A program made the translations under genes and the position numbers. The notes beneath the pieces were generated by a model. The model ran no database searches, was not told the origin of the DNA, and worked only from the letters and a program-made list of their open reading frames with translations. From positions 124,001 to 188,000 of the forward strand of contig MU405257.1 of the NCBI GenBank assembly GCA_022836615.1: a stretch of 64,000 nucleotides of DNA. The letters run 5' to 3'. Of this stretch, positions 11,963 to 24,206 are shown piece after piece. The DNA is from Annulohypoxylon bovei var. microspora. Its lineage: Eukaryota; Ascomycota; Sordariomycetes; Xylariales; Hypoxylaceae. Positions within the stretch are counted from its first letter, which is position 1. Each line of letters opens with the position of its first letter.

Positions 11963-14900
11963 TTACTCGTTGGCGGATGGTGTTCCGGCGGATGGGCCGG
12001 CGGATGACGCGCCGAAAGAGCCAAATCCTCCGTGATCAGCCCCACCGTTCGCTGTAGTAATCGTGCCGTTCAGAAGAGGGCATTTGCTAAATCGAAAGGG
12101 TTAGCACATAGAACCAACTGCTAGGTAATGTGCAGATAGACTCAAGGAGACAAGCTAGAGGCATTCTGAGGTGGCTTGAAATAACGCAACTGGGGCAAGC
12201 AACGATGCAGGCCCAGCGCGACTCAAGTAACAGTATTGTCCTCAGTGTAGGGTTAATAAATGAAAAGGAAACAGGGGTGCCAGTACGTTTTGTTTGTCTT
12301 GATATGTCCCACCTGTCCGCAGTTCGCGCACTTGCGGGTTGTGCCCGCAGCTGCCTTATCGGCGGCAGATGGAGGAGATGCGCCAGCGTTGGCTTCAGAG
12401 TTGGCGCTGGGCTTCTTCCTCTTGCCTTTGCCCTGCTTCTCGCGGATCTGGCGACGATCCTGGTTCTTGAGCAGTCGCGAAAGCTCCTTGTCAACCCTGT
12501 AAAGATGTTAGCAATATTGCGAGACATTGTGACCGTTTCCACTGACAGCTTCTGCTTCTCACGATTGTCGTCTGCATCAGCCGTTGGCTGCAAACTATAA
12601 ACGCTACGTAAAAGCAAGTTAATATGATTTGCGTCCCGTGGTTCGCAATCTATTGGATAGACCCACTCTCTGTTCTTCTCTTCGATCTCTCGTCGCTGCC
12701 GAATGTAATTCCTAATTACCACCGGGTCTTCGAGGATCACGGTCTCCGTGATGATTTCATCCGCCTCGTTGAGCTTCTTACGAGTGATCTTGAGCTTCCT
12801 CTTGCCTGAACGACTACCTGCGCTTAGACGACTGAACTGACTACGGCCGTCGTCCATGGGTGCAGGAGTAGCTTCAGCTTGTCTTGAATCAAAGCGATCA
12901 TCTTCGTTGGACGTGTCGAGCACGTCTGTGTCATCGTGAGTGGTCGGATCGCTAAGCGTAGTCTTCTGTCTCTTCCAGATATCCTCGATGCCTTTGTTAT
13001 ACATGTCTTGTTGCTTCTTGACGTTGTACGAATGGCCGCCGTTCGCCTTGCGTTCGCGCTCCATCGCATCCGTAGAAGTAGCCATAGGGCCCTGGACGGC
13101 ATTGATGTAACCGCCCTTCATAGATGTTTTGATAAAACTGAATCCCATGCCCTGGCCAGTAGGATCGCCTTCACCATGCAGAGCTACCATAGCCTTGCCG
13201 GCACTCGCATCGATAAAATTCTTGGTAAGCTCCCAGGGTGACATCCTAGCAAGTAATGGCTCATTTGACCCCTCATCGTCGTCGATCTTGTCCTTGGGGT
13301 CGTAACCGGCGTTCACTAACAACTGCTGGCCTACCTGCATAGATTCTATCAGGCAGGCATCTTCTGGCCTAATCATTGACCGTATAACGGACTCATCCAT
13401 CAACGTCTGACCCTCTGGTAGCACCCACGTCTTTCTCTCCCTATCATACGAGAGGAACTCCTTCATCTTCTGTCGATTTTGTGGGTCTTGTTTCTCAAAC
13501 ACGTGAGGCGTGATCTCGGCAAGACCAACGTCCTGGGTGTCTTTCCTCTTCATCATGCGATAGGCAATCATCTTAAGACGGCTCTTCGACGTGTTTGTCA
13601 CCTTCCTGGCATGAGGACCAGGAACCTCCAACGATGGGAAAGTCTGTCCCACCGTATACACGTAGTCAATACTGCGAAGAAAGAACTTAGGACCCTCAAG
13701 GGCACTCGTGTTGAGCCCGAGCAGAAAATCTGTCGGTCTCGGCTCGTGCTTGAAGATGGGGGCACGATACATCTCGTTATGCAATGTCGGAACCGTCTCG
13801 CCGGGATCTACGGTTCCAAAGATAGAGAACGGGGATCTATCCTCGGGTAGTAGCGCATGGCCTTCGCCAAGCTCGAGCTTTGGGATCTTATCCTCATCGT
13901 TCCGGTCTTTGCGACGATAATAGTTGATCACGCGACTACCCATGCCAAAGTTTGACATCATGATCGGGAATTCTTCGCAGTACTCGAAGAGCACAGCTGT
14001 GGAGTTATCATTCAAACTGAGATCTCTAGTCGTCTTGAAGATTTCCTGGTTGCTCCGGCCCTTGGTTTCCTTGCGCCTGATTCTAGCAGGCTTACGCACC
14101 CCGATAGCGTGCTTGACTATCTTCTCCAAGTCAAACCTCTTTCGGTGGTGCTCCCAAGGTCTGCCATGAACCTTCGTCCGGTAGAAGGGGAACGTCAGCT
14201 TGAGGGCGGGCAAGCTGTGCTCGACGGCGAGGTTAGAGAGAGTGGCTCGGACTTTGTTCTTATGGTTCACCTTAAGAGCATCGTATTCGCTGTCGTTGGA
14301 TACATTGAAATGTTGCAAAACATCTCTCCTTAGCTGGCCGCTTGCCATCCGTATGGTCTTCTCCTCGATTCTTATGCGCTTAGATGGTCGCTGAGACTCC
14401 TCGTCTCGAGTAACTACGATGTAAGGGTCGCCTTCGTCAATTCTAACACGTTTGCCATATAAGCGTGCCGCTCTCTGATAATCATCAACGCAATAAGTCT
14501 CGTGCTTCCAAATGTTTGGGAGACCGGGCTGGAATTTTGAGGGTGGTTCTTTCTCGGCGTCTCGTATGAACTCCCTATCCCACTCGTCCATGTCTTCCTC
14601 GTGAATCTGAGCCGGGGGCGCCTTGGAGATCAAAGTCTCGGGCTGTGCGGGGAGAGCATCCCATTCTTCACATATCGCAGTGAATTCCCCCAGCGTATAA
14701 CCCCCGACGACCGACAGTTCTGATTCCGAATCAGCTGAGTTGCCTTCCGTGGCGTCTAAACCTTGGTCATCATCATTGTTATCGTCATCGTCGTTAGTGA
14801 GTTTCTGAGTGAACAGAGTATTGTCCGGAATCTTGAATAGTTTGGCAGAATCGGCCTCGATTTCTAGCTCAAGCTTGGTTGGCACGAACTCGGGTGGATC

Positions 14901-15773
14901 TCTATCCTTGTGAGCGGGCTGCTTGTACATGTACTCAGCAGGCCACGCCGGGAATAGCTTGTTGAAGAAAAGAGTCTTGTTCTTCTTGAAATGAGGAAAC
15001 TTCTGCGCCAAGAGTTCTTCTTGGCTCTCGGGAGCCTTCTGCCCCGATGAGTCCTTGCTCACCTGGTTTATCCACTTATCGATAGATATGGTGTGTGTTG
15101 GAAAGTTAATTTGCTGTCTCTCCTCAAACGACATGTTATTCCAAGCCTCATCCGACACGCCTCCATCTTCTGCAGCCTGAGTTTTAGACTTGGGTTTGGG
15201 CTTGGGCATAGTCAAGGAACTTGACGCAGCCGAGGGGTTTGGCATGGTCAGGGTATTCGACATAGTGAAGCCAGTAGGCATAGTTAAGCCGGCAGAAAGT
15301 TGAACTGCTGTAGTTTCGGCAGCAGGAGGTGAAGACGGGAAGTCGGTTTCGTCAGGGCCGCCCCCAAATAGATCATCCATACACTCTGTATCATGGCTGG
15401 TGCCCTCATCCTCCGTAAGGCCGGGGACCTGCGAGATACCTGCGCCACCATCGAAGTTATACTCTGAGGCCACGTCATCATCGCTGATATCCTCAAAGTC
15501 GATGGCATCATCTGCCTTGTTGGTCTGATCGATTGGTTGGTTGATGAAGTAGTTGAGATCAGAGGGTATTCCCATCTCTCCATTATTTCCGGCCAGTTTC
15601 TCGATGGCCTTCGAATCCTCCTCCTCCTGAGCAGCCCAATCGATATTCTTGAGAAAATCATCGTCGTCCTGGTCAGGATCGGCCTCCTCTTCCTTAATGT
15701 TGATGCCGAGGTTGTCAGGATCCGTAGGATCGGGTTCGGGGCCAAGGCCCAAGTCGTCGTAAGTAGACTCCAT
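11963..15773 (-). CDS. TAF1: TFIID subunit 1 (TAF1)
   Basis: This is the scaffold subunit of TFIID, which recognises core promoters with TBP in the nucleus. It has three exons, 12547-15773, 12287-12496 and 11963-12086, with introns 12497-12546 (50 bp) and 12087-12286 (200 bp), giving 1186 residues in frame. The N-terminus is acidic with Asp/Glu runs. The middle (about residues 480-930) is the conserved TAF1 core, including segments such as YRAPIFKHEP and DFLLGLN, followed by a basic, helical region. Splicing both introns restores a C-terminal zinc knuckle, C1132-x2-C1135-x4-H1140-x7-C1148, that is lost if the first intron is read through. No bromodomain is present, as expected for a fungal TAF1. 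The tail is Gly/Ser/Ala-rich and ends PSANE. The family is certain; exon 3 rests on the restored knuckle. Confidence 0.93.
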
Positions 15774-18530
15774 CGTATAGTACGCAGCTAGAGAATCTCG
15801 AGGAACTTCGGAGTACTTGAAGCACTTGTCAGTATTGTTGCAAACGTTCGTAAACGTGAAATTGCCAGTCTGGCTACTTCATATCAATCCAAAGATATGG
15901 GGTTCCCGATTTGGATGTCATCGGAAATGAAATGAGAAGAGTGCGGTATACACTGTGATAACCACGCGCTTGTAAACTTCACGGGGGAAAGATGTTGGGA
16001 TGGAGTGAAAAGTGAAGCATTTGTATCGAAAATCGAAAGGTACGAGATTTTTGCTTAGGTGATGGCGCGAAGATGGGAAGTTGGAAGTCGCGTTAAAGTG
16101 GCAACAAGGTAAGTATGCCTTAGCGCCGACCAGCGGGGAGGAGCTTTCATGTAATGAAATGGAGGCTTACCTAGTTGTACGCCTGGGCGTATCTCCAACA
16201 AATCTGAGCCGCCTACCAACGAATTTGATACAGATCGCAAACCAATTGGATAGAATAACAAGAAGAAAGTGATGCAAAATATGCCTCGTAAAAAAAATAA
16301 GAGCACTGAAACAATCAAAAACACTTATTCTGTGCACTAAACTGATGGGAAGTTGAAAACGAGCATCAGTGAAAGTTGTTAGATGTGAGGTGTGGGAGAA
16401 GAAATTGGAGGGTGAAAAAAAGAAAAAGGAATAGATAGTATGCAAGTACTTACCTAAGATACCAGAGGCAGGTACGTACCTATTAGTTGTAGGTGCCTAC
16501 TCCAACAAAGTTGGGTCGGTGACGAAAAGTGGAGTCGTGGCTAGAGAAATGGATGTGGCTTGATACTATCATGAATCCGTGGGGGTTCGTGGCTTATGTA
16601 TCTAGGCTTGGCACCTAATACATAAGTCATCACTCACGGGAATTGTCAAATCAATGCGAATCAATGCTGTGGAACATAGCAATTCTTTGCTGACTGCCCA
16701 GAAAATCATCTTCTATTTTGTGAATAAGATAAAGCTGCAAACCTTTACATACCTATACCTCCCTACCCACAACATCAGTAATGTGTGGGCAATAATCTCA
16801 AGATGTTTTACCTAGTTGCGTTAGTTACGGTATCAAGTTTTCCATCCTCATCTACCTTTTGAAAGTAGATGATTGTATCAGTTGAAAAGGGTATCCTTCA
16901 TTTGGCCGGTCAAAAGTTGGAAATCCTCTACTCTGATAGCTTGATAGGTGTCTACCCTTCACCTTCTCATGTTTAAACCAACTTCTTGGCTTGCGCTGCG
17001 TTTCCCTACGCATCACGAGGAATGCCAGAGTCGTACTCACCCCGCAGTATTAACCTTGTATTCATGGAGAGCCCATGATCGGACCCGTATTAAGAACCAT
17101 CTCTCGAATGATGGACTAAGAGAATACACCTCTGTTCGCACCTCTGCAAATTCTGCCTTAGGTAGTCAGCGAGATTTCAACCGGACAATATCATCACAGG
17201 ACGTCTAGCCCAATACGTGCAACAGTAGCAATTTATCATCTACACTTACAAGCCTTAAGCCGTGAAGGACTGCATATTCTGCTGTGGCTTACCGAAGTCA
17301 TGTGGATGGAAAGTATTGGTACCAAATCACCGCCAACCACGTATGTAACGGGACCATAAAAGTCTTCACGATATCACTGCTACCTCGGGGATTTTAATCG
17401 CAAGTTAAACCGGCAGGCTGAAGAGCTTGAGTAGGTACTTAGGCTCAAGTTGAGCCTTTCCCTTATCCCCCCTTCTGACCGTCTATAATAGTAGGTACGT
17501 TACTAGAATACCTATCTAGACGACTTTAAAATATCATATGAAAAGATCTAACTTAGCTAGGTGTATTACCGACATCTCTAGCTACGATTATTGCGATTTT
17601 ACACCCTCCAGGCACTCAATAGAGTATTTTTCTAGATGAATACAGACATACCTACCTAGTATTTACCTACAACTAACCCCTTTTATAAGAAATATCCCAA
17701 AGTCACGATCCCCGGCACGTGAGTTGGAGTCAGGCATCTCCTAGTTTAATTCTGCCCTCTTCGTTTAAAACAAGATATGCACGGATCCGGATATTCCACT
17801 AGTGGCATTAGTTTCAAAAGGCCTTCCTTGCCTCGGCCTATACTCGTCGAGAACAACCACTTTTATATGCTTCGTCCCGAACAGGTGGAACGCGAGAATG
17901 CTACGTAGTATAATTTCCCTGCTCGACTATTTTCGTCTTACAAGGGAGCCTCGTCACTGCCATATAAGGCGACACAATGATGTTATCCTGACGATGGCGC
18001 CTCGGAAAAAGGAATAAGCAAAAAGTAAAAGTTGAAAACCAGGGCTTCTTCGTTTTACTGCCTACCTAGTTGTAGTAATTGATCAGCAACTCTTGGTAAC
18101 AGTAACTCTTCGACGCGGTGGAATACTCACCTGACAGTCTGTCCAATATGACGCAGCGTACGAACATCCTCCTGTCGGGGTCGTTACATCGTGATCCGCA
18201 CTTGCGCTGCAGGTGGTCTATCGACGGTGCATGAAAGCCCAACTAGCTTAAGTTAGTATACCGAACTAACTAGTGGGTCACGGGCTACATCCCGCCCTCG
18301 GCGTCTCCTAGCCCTAGGTCTAAGGATGTAAGGCGCCGAGCGTCTATAAGATAACCCAATATCTGTACTTATCTCTTTGCCATACCCCTCTAGAGGACCT
18401 TGGACCATTAAGAAAAAAAGCTAGGATCGGGATTAGACCTTAGAAGGCTTATGCGGTAGCTGGATCTAGATACATAGACTAGACATAAAAAAGAAAGTTC
18501 GAAGGAATTAGAGGTAAGGAAGACGTTACA
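15774..18530. other. intergenic stretch between divergent TAF1 and D-serine dehydratase
   Basis: No supported gene. The stretch carries the TAF1 promoter and leader (adjacent to 15774) and the promoter of the plus-strand aldolase-fold gene near 18530, with GTACC/TACCTA-type repeats around 16440-16500 and 17440-17680. Short open frames here show no family signature. Confidence 0.55.
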
Positions 18531-20191
18531 ATGGCCGTGCAATTATCCAAGGATATCCTCCGCGAGCAGTTCGTAGGCAAGACCCTCAACGATATCGTCA
18601 CGCCCGCAGTCGTGCTAGACCTAGCCAAAGTCGAGGTGAACTGCAACTTGATGCTCGAGGCCGCCGAAAGGCTACAGCTGAACTGGCGGGCACATATCAA
18701 GACCCACAAGGTACGCTCCGAGATCTTGAGTCACCTCACAACCTCACATGTCGAACACGGGGACGAGGCTAACCTAACCCAACCCGCAGACGGAGGAGCT
18801 CACGAGACTCCAAGTGGGAGACACGCGCTTGGTGAACCTGATAGTGTCCACCATAATCGAAGCCGAGAAGCTCATCCCCTTGCTGAAAGAGTACCAGGAC
18901 GAAGGGCGGAAGGTCAACGTGAGCTGAACCCCCACCCCCTTCCCCATAACTAGCAATCCCACCAATCCCAACCCATTCCGACGCGCATCTCACACACCCA
19001 CAGGTCCTATACTCCTTCCCGCTCTACCCGTCCTGCATCCCGCGCCTCGCCGCCGTCTCCGCCGCGCTAGGCGCAGGCGCGCTCTCCGTGATGGTCGACC
19101 ACGCGGACCAAGTGCCGCTGCTCGCCACACTCCACACATCCAGCGGGCACGCGCCCCTGGCCTTCCTCAAGGTAGACGTAGGCGGGCACCGGGCCGGCGT
19201 GATCCCAGACACACCCCCGTGCTCCGCGCTCATCGACGCGCTGCTCGCCTCGGAGGCATCCGGGACCTCGGAGCTTCTCGGGGTGTACAGCCACGCGGGG
19301 CACTCGTACGCGTCGCGGAAGGACTGGGAAGCCATGAACTACTTGAGCCAAGAGTTCGAAGGCTTAAAGCAGGTCGCGGAGCAGGTGAAGGCGCGGCGCG
19401 CAGCGTGGCGGCAGTCGCTGGTGCTGAGCGTGGGGGCGACGCCGACGGCGACCACGATCCAGCACCCGGACCTGGTGGAGACGAACGGCGGTTCTGTCTC
19501 CGTTACTAATGGTGACGCTCCCGCCACCAACGGCAACGCTGCGACCAACGGCGCCCCCAAGCAAGCCACGCAGCCCGACATCCTGACCCCCGTGCCGACC
19601 ACGCACCTCAAGGCCCTGCTCAAGGCCCTCAAGGCCGCCTCCTTCACGCTCGAGGTGCACGCGGGCGTGTACCCGACCCTGGACATCCAACAGCTCTGCG
19701 CGCACGCGCGCGACAGCGCCACCCTCAACGCGTCGCTGATCGGGATCAGCGTGCTCGCCGAGATCTGCTCGCTGTACGCGTCGCGGTCGCCCTCGGGGTC
19801 GACGGAAGCGCTGATAAACGCGGGCTGCATCGCGCTAGGCCGGGAGCCGGTCGCGGACCTGGGGCCGGTGCCGGGGGCCTCGTACGTGGGGTACGGGGTG
19901 GTGATGCCGTGGGGCGAGCTGTCGGCGAAGCTGGCGGCGCCGGGCGCCGGGTTCCCCGCCGAGCACGCGGGCTGGGAGGTCGCGAGCCTGTCGCAGGAGC
20001 ACGGGATCCTGCGGTGGGCGGGGCGAGGGGAGGACGAGGTGGCGCTGCGCGTGGGCCAGCGGGTGCGCGTCTGGCCGAACCACTCGTGCATTACGGGGGC
20101 GGCGCATGCGTACTACCTCGTCGTGGATTCGCGGAACGAGGGCAGGGATGATGAGATCGTGGATGTGTGGGTGAGGTGGAACGGTTGGTGA
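18531..20191 (+). CDS. D-serine dehydratase-like PLP enzyme (DSD1 / D-threonine aldolase fold)
   Basis: A PLP- and zinc-dependent enzyme that probably deaminates D-serine to pyruvate and ammonia. Exons are 18531-18710, 18790-18918 and 19004-20191, giving 498 residues; both introns are canonical GT-AG and the joins restore the fold. The alanine-racemase N-terminal barrel contains the Schiff-base lysine in KTHK (K57). Near the C-terminus PNHSCITG supplies the His463-x-Cys465 pair expected to bind zinc. Residues about 262-300 are an Asn/Gly/Ala/Thr-rich insert that looks disordered and makes the protein longer than yeast Dsd1. Exon 3 is far more GC-rich than its surroundings, which also creates a 250-codon antisense frame that I do not take as a gene. 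D-threonine aldolase is the main alternative. Confidence 0.85.
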
Positions 20192-20576
20192 TTCTATCCA
20201 TCCGAGACCAATATATAGGTACCTATAGAAAAGGAAAAGGGTAGTGGAGGATAGGTTAAAAGGATCGGGGAGTGAGAGGACTTGGATACTTAAAATATTT
20301 CTCATTTTCTTAGACGCCTTAAGGTAGTGGATCAAAATTTCAGACTTTCTTGTTTACCTAACCGAGTTTCTCTGCAGTTACAAGTTACAAGAAGCTATCC
20401 CCTGTTCCTAATTTTTTCTGTCCCTCTAAAAAGAACATTCGTACCTAAGCCTGCCTGCGTTGGCTATCTACCGACTCCGGACGCCTAGGGCAGATTACAT
20501 AAAACTCCGCCTCGATAAAAGTGAATTCGCAACGGGTTGAAGGAAGTCCCGTGGGATGGCTCGGTGCTCATCACGA
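20192..20576. other. convergent 3' intergenic region
   Basis: It lies between the stop codons of the D-serine dehydratase-like gene (+) and ARP4 (-) and should contain both 3' ends. I see A/T-rich tracts but no other feature. Confidence 0.6.
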
Positions 20577-22093
20577 TTACTTACATCGCTTCTCGACGAT
20601 GCCGGTGCCGTTCTCCTCGTACTCCTTGCGCGAGATCCACATCTGGTGGAATGTGCCCAAGCTCGCCAGAATACTTCCTCCTATCCAAGAGCCGAAGCGT
20701 CTCTCGGTAGTCAGGCCGGCGGCGTGAAGCTTGATCTTCATGCCAGGGTACATGGCCATCAGCTCGTGGTTCAGGCGGTCGTTGAATCCGTTAAGCAAGC
20801 TCGAGCCTCCTGTCACCACGATATTGCCTAGGAGGTTGGGTCGTAAGTCCACGTCTACTGCGTTGATAGCAGCTTTGATCAGCTCGGGGATCGTCTGGGC
20901 TTTGGTGACGGCCTCGCCCATCGGTAACGCGGCTGCCTCGTCCCACATGCCTTCCGAGACTCTAAATCGCTGCTCCCTCCACATCTGATTTGAGCCGTTT
21001 GGCATCTCGAATACGCGACCGGGCTGTGTCTTTACTAGCTCTTCGTTGCCTGGGTTTAGATACCTGCCGGGACCACGCCAGGTTTCGACGACCGACTCCT
21101 TGAACTCGGTCAAGAGGCGCTCCTCCTCGTAGGTTTTGAAAGAGGGATGGAGCTCAAAGCCAAACTTGCGGAACGTAGCCTGGGCCGGCGCGCCTGCATC
21201 TACGGGAGTCTTATTCTCGACCATGTAAGACGGGATGACGTCGATTTTGGGGTCATTGTTATCCCATAAAGCTCGAACTTGTTGCGACAGCCATATTCCT
21301 CCAACTGGCGATTTCTGGATAGATCGCTTCAGGATCATGCCATCATGAACAGCGGTGACACTCGTATTCGCACCTCCTACGTCGATCACCAATGCCGACG
21401 CCTTGCCGGCCGCAAATGCAGCGCACACCGGTGTTCTCGATAGCCAGAACGCAGGGCATCCCCAGTTCTCCATAGCGATTTCGATAGCCTTCTCTCGTGC
21501 CTTACCCGCATTCCACGGAGCTTCGGTCATCAACAGAGGGTTCTCAGCCAACGGCTTCTCCTGCTCCCCCGCATCCTCCATTGCAATATCTCCCTCGCCG
21601 TCTTCGAAGGGATCGTTCAGGCCATTCTTTGTGGGTGGAGTAGGTTTCTCGCCTTGCAAACGTTTGATGAGGACATGCTCCCACATCTTAGTAGCAGTAT
21701 CCCAATCCTCAACTATGCTTTCGGTGCGCGACATGTAGTTCTTGACCTCGAAGCCACCGCGGGGGATTAGGTACTCGTCGCCGAAGACATTGTGGTCGGT
21801 AGCAGAGTCGCCATCGCCGTTCTTGAAGCTACCATAGAAGGATGGTAGAACTGCTTTGGGGACATCTTCGCCGGCGAAACCTGCTCTCGTGTGACAGTAA
21901 CCGGCATCGAGGACGAGGGCGGATACTTCGTCTAGTGGGGCGCGTCAGTATAAGACAAACAGTATAAGGCGACCAGTATAGACAGAGCTATTGAACTATA
22001 GAGCTATAGAAGACGAGGCTAATGAATGCACTTACCACCACCATAAACATCGAGGGGTTGTTGTGAACTGGGAAGTGGCTGTTGTTGCGCCAT
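20577..22093 (-). CDS. ARP4: nuclear actin-related protein 4
   Basis: ARP4 is a shared nuclear subunit of the NuA4 acetyltransferase and the INO80 and SWR1 remodelling complexes, where it binds nucleosomes. Two exons, 22036-22093 and 20577-21931, flank one 104-bp intron (GTAAGT...CTAG) and encode 470 residues. After a Gln-rich start (MAQQQPLPSS) the actin fold is complete: DEVSALVLDAGYCHTRAGFAGED carries the phosphate-1 loop region, ALVIDVGGANTSVTAVHDG the phosphate-2 loop, and NIVVTGGSSLLNGF the adenosine motif. A charged insert (about residues 110-145, Asp/Glu-rich) distinguishes it from conventional actin. The C-terminus WISRKEYEENG...VEKRCK is typical. PIG-P is divergent across 653 bp. 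I chose this start because it gives the usual short lead to the actin fold. Confidence 0.93.
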
Positions 22094-22746
22094 GGTGTAG
22101 GTTCCCAATGGTAAAAGGCGGATGGGGTGTGGTCGTGGGATGAGGTTTGGTGGAAATTGTGAATTGGGAATTAGCGAGTACAGTCTGAGAGCGATCTCGA
22201 TTTTTTGGTTGGTCGCGTTCTAAGGTGAAGCTTCTCTTACCTCTAGTCGCGCCTGTGGCTGGTAGTGCCGGCGGTACAATCCTCCGAGGCATGAGATGTT
22301 AGCGCGGTACGAGCCCCGTTAGGAAAAACGCCGGACAATATTCTCTATATATAATTGGCTACCATCCATTTTGTAAGAGAAGTTGCCATCTCTAATTGGT
22401 TAAACTTTTCTTTAAATTTCTGCAGCGTAATACTTACTTTTACAATCTTGCTGAGCCGGACTTGTACACATTTAACCTTTCATACCCCGGAGGCTTGTAC
22501 CTGAGTCTATCTTCAAGGTTGTGGCTGGGGTAAATGGAGTCCCCTAAAGCAACACCAATACGTAATGGAATATTTTAATGTCCAGGTTCCTAACTCTAGA
22601 ACTGCAACTTCATCTCGATGGTCGCGACGCAATTGAAAAAGAGTATCAACTATGAACGATGATACTCCGTATATATTCACATACTTCAAATCGAGAACAG
22701 ATATTATAACTAGTATATTAGAGAGTTCATAGGCATATGTGCCAAG
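22094..22746. promoter_or_regulatory. divergent promoter region of ARP4 and PIG-P
   Basis: These 653 bp between two start codons on opposite strands must carry both promoters. The part near PIG-P is AT-rich (about 22640-22740). I recognise no specific operator. Confidence 0.55.
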
Positions 22747-23466
22747 ATGTCGCTCATTTCAGACGGAGACGACTTCCTCTCAGACGATCAGTCCGACCTA
22801 TCATCTTCTAGCGACGAGTCATTACCTCCACCTCCGCTACAGCAGAACTACTTCGCTCCCCCATTCTACGGGAGACCTCCAACACCCTTACCTCCCTCGC
22901 CGTCCCTGACATCGTTGCTCCGCCCGTCACGACCTACCACACCCGATGCCTCGGACGACGATCTCGAGCCGGTGCCGCGCGCATCCCCAAAGGTGCCCAC
23001 GTACGAGTACTACGGCTTCGTCTTATATCTCTTCTCGTCCTTGACTTTCCTCATGTACCTGCTATGGGCCTACCTACCGTCTCCGTTCTTGCACGCATTG
23101 GGCATCTACTACTACCCTAACAGGTGGTGGGCCTTGGCAATCCCGGCTTTCCTCGTCATGCTCCTAGTATACATCTACGTTGCGCTCGCCTCCTATAACA
23201 CCGAGATTCTGACTCTCTCTATGACTTCGCTGGAGACTATCGTGGATGAAGCGGCCAAGGTCGCCACTATTGACAGCAAGGGTAGGATACGGCCAGGCGA
23301 ATCCAAGAAGCCTATCGCAGAAGACAAGGCTAGGCAACTCGACTGGAAGAATATTTGGAACGAAGGCACGGATGCCGTTATGGATGTGCCACTCGCCGGC
23401 GTATGCGAGGTTTTATATGGTGATTTGGAGGACTCAGAGGACGATATGCAATTCGAAACACATTGA
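22747..23466 (+). CDS. GPI19: PIG-P subunit of GPI-GlcNAc transferase (Gpi19)
   Basis: A subunit of the ER enzyme that transfers GlcNAc to phosphatidylinositol, the first step of GPI-anchor synthesis. It is a single exon of 239 residues. Residues 1-85 are acidic, Ser- and Pro-rich and probably cytosolic. The PIG-P domain follows, with two membrane helices at about 88-110 and 127-150 joined by the signature LGIYYYPNRWWALAIP. The hydrophilic C-terminal part (about 160-239) contains the PIG-P tail with a Lys/Arg-rich stretch and an acidic end. It is longer than the bare PIG-P domain because of the low-complexity N-terminus, which is common in filamentous fungi. The assignment rests on the two-helix topology and the YYPNRWWALAIP motif. 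Confidence 0.9.
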   Translation: MSLISDGDDFLSDDQSDLSSSSDESLPPPPLQQNYFAPPFYGRPPTPLPPSPSLTSLLRPSRPTTPDASDDDLEPVPRASPKVPTYEYYGFVLYLFSSLTFLMYLLWAYLPSPFLHALGIYYYPNRWWALAIPAFLVMLLVYIYVALASYNTEILTLSMTSLETIVDEAAKVATIDSKGRIRPGESKKPIAEDKARQLDWKNIWNEGTDAVMDVPLAGVCEVLYGDLEDSEDDMQFETH

Positions 23467-23750
23467 TTTCTATATTGTAACGGCATAAGACATGTGGACA
23501 GCGACTTGAAATATTTTAAAAGCGTTACGAGCTCATTATTGACTACTGGGCGAGTTAAAACCAGCGAACTTGATCAGGTCCTAGAATCTTGTGATTTAGG
23601 GTGGGCAAATTCAAACCCAACGATCATCCCTGAGCCGAATTATGAACATGAGGCGAATATGTCAAGTTCAAACACTCGTCTCTGACCGACCAGCGAGATA
23701 TTCACACTCCACTTAAAGAATAATGAAGGGGGAAATGTCTAGCGATCCCC

Positions 23751-24206
23751 TCACCAATTCACGGCGCAAGTAGCACACCCCGGAATATCACTAATCGGCC
23801 TAACTTCATCCTTATCATCAAACACGCCCTGCGTCTCCAGCAAGTCCTCCGGCAGCCCGAAATCGATACTCTCGACGCCCCTCTCCCCGGCCCCGTAATA
23901 AGTCTCGGGGTCCGCCTCCGGGTAGAACAGGTAGCTGCGCAGGTCGCTCAGGGCCTTGATCTGCATGGAGTTTGCGGCCATCAGCTTTGTGAGGAGGGCG
24001 TCGGCGACGGCGCCCTCGGTCGCGTTTAGCGCGTTGTTGTCCGCCGCCCGCTTGCTCGCGTCCATGTAGTACTTGTCGATGCGCCCGCGGTCGTTGTTGA
24101 GGTTCGTTTCCATCAGGTTGAGGGACAGCGCTAGTTTGGCCCAGGTCGGGGTTAGCGCAGCGAGGGCGCTGGTGGTGAGCGTGAGGAGGAGTAGGGAGGA
24201 GCGCAT
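23751..24206 (-). CDS. small secreted protein of unknown function
   Basis: A single-exon frame of 151 residues. Residues 1-17 (MRSSLLLLTLTTSALAA) form a textbook signal peptide, with cleavage expected near ALA. The mature chain is mainly helical by composition, has one possible N-glycosylation site (NAT) and only two cysteines, C144 and C147, in a CATC motif seven residues from the end, so it is not a typical Cys-rich effector. I do not recognise the family. The coding strand is clearly more GC-rich than the AT-rich 3' neighbour. It is convergent with PIG-P, 284 bp away. Start and reading frame look sound; the function is unknown. Confidence 0.7.
   Translation of the reverse strand: MRSSLLLLTLTTSALAALTPTWAKLALSLNLMETNLNNDRGRIDKYYMDASKRAADNNALNATEGAVADALLTKLMAANSMQIKALSDLRSYLFYPEADPETYYGAGERGVESIDFGLPEDLLETQGVFDDKDEVRPISDIPGCATCAVNW

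Noticed and set aside
12087..12550. TAF1 C-terminus as read straight through both introns
   Set aside because: The unspliced tail is a non-conserved frame; splicing at 12497-12546 and 12087-12286 restores the zinc knuckle.
19339..20091. 250-codon minus-strand frame antisense to the D-serine dehydratase-like gene
   Set aside because: A shadow frame caused by high GC3; there is no recognisable protein features.
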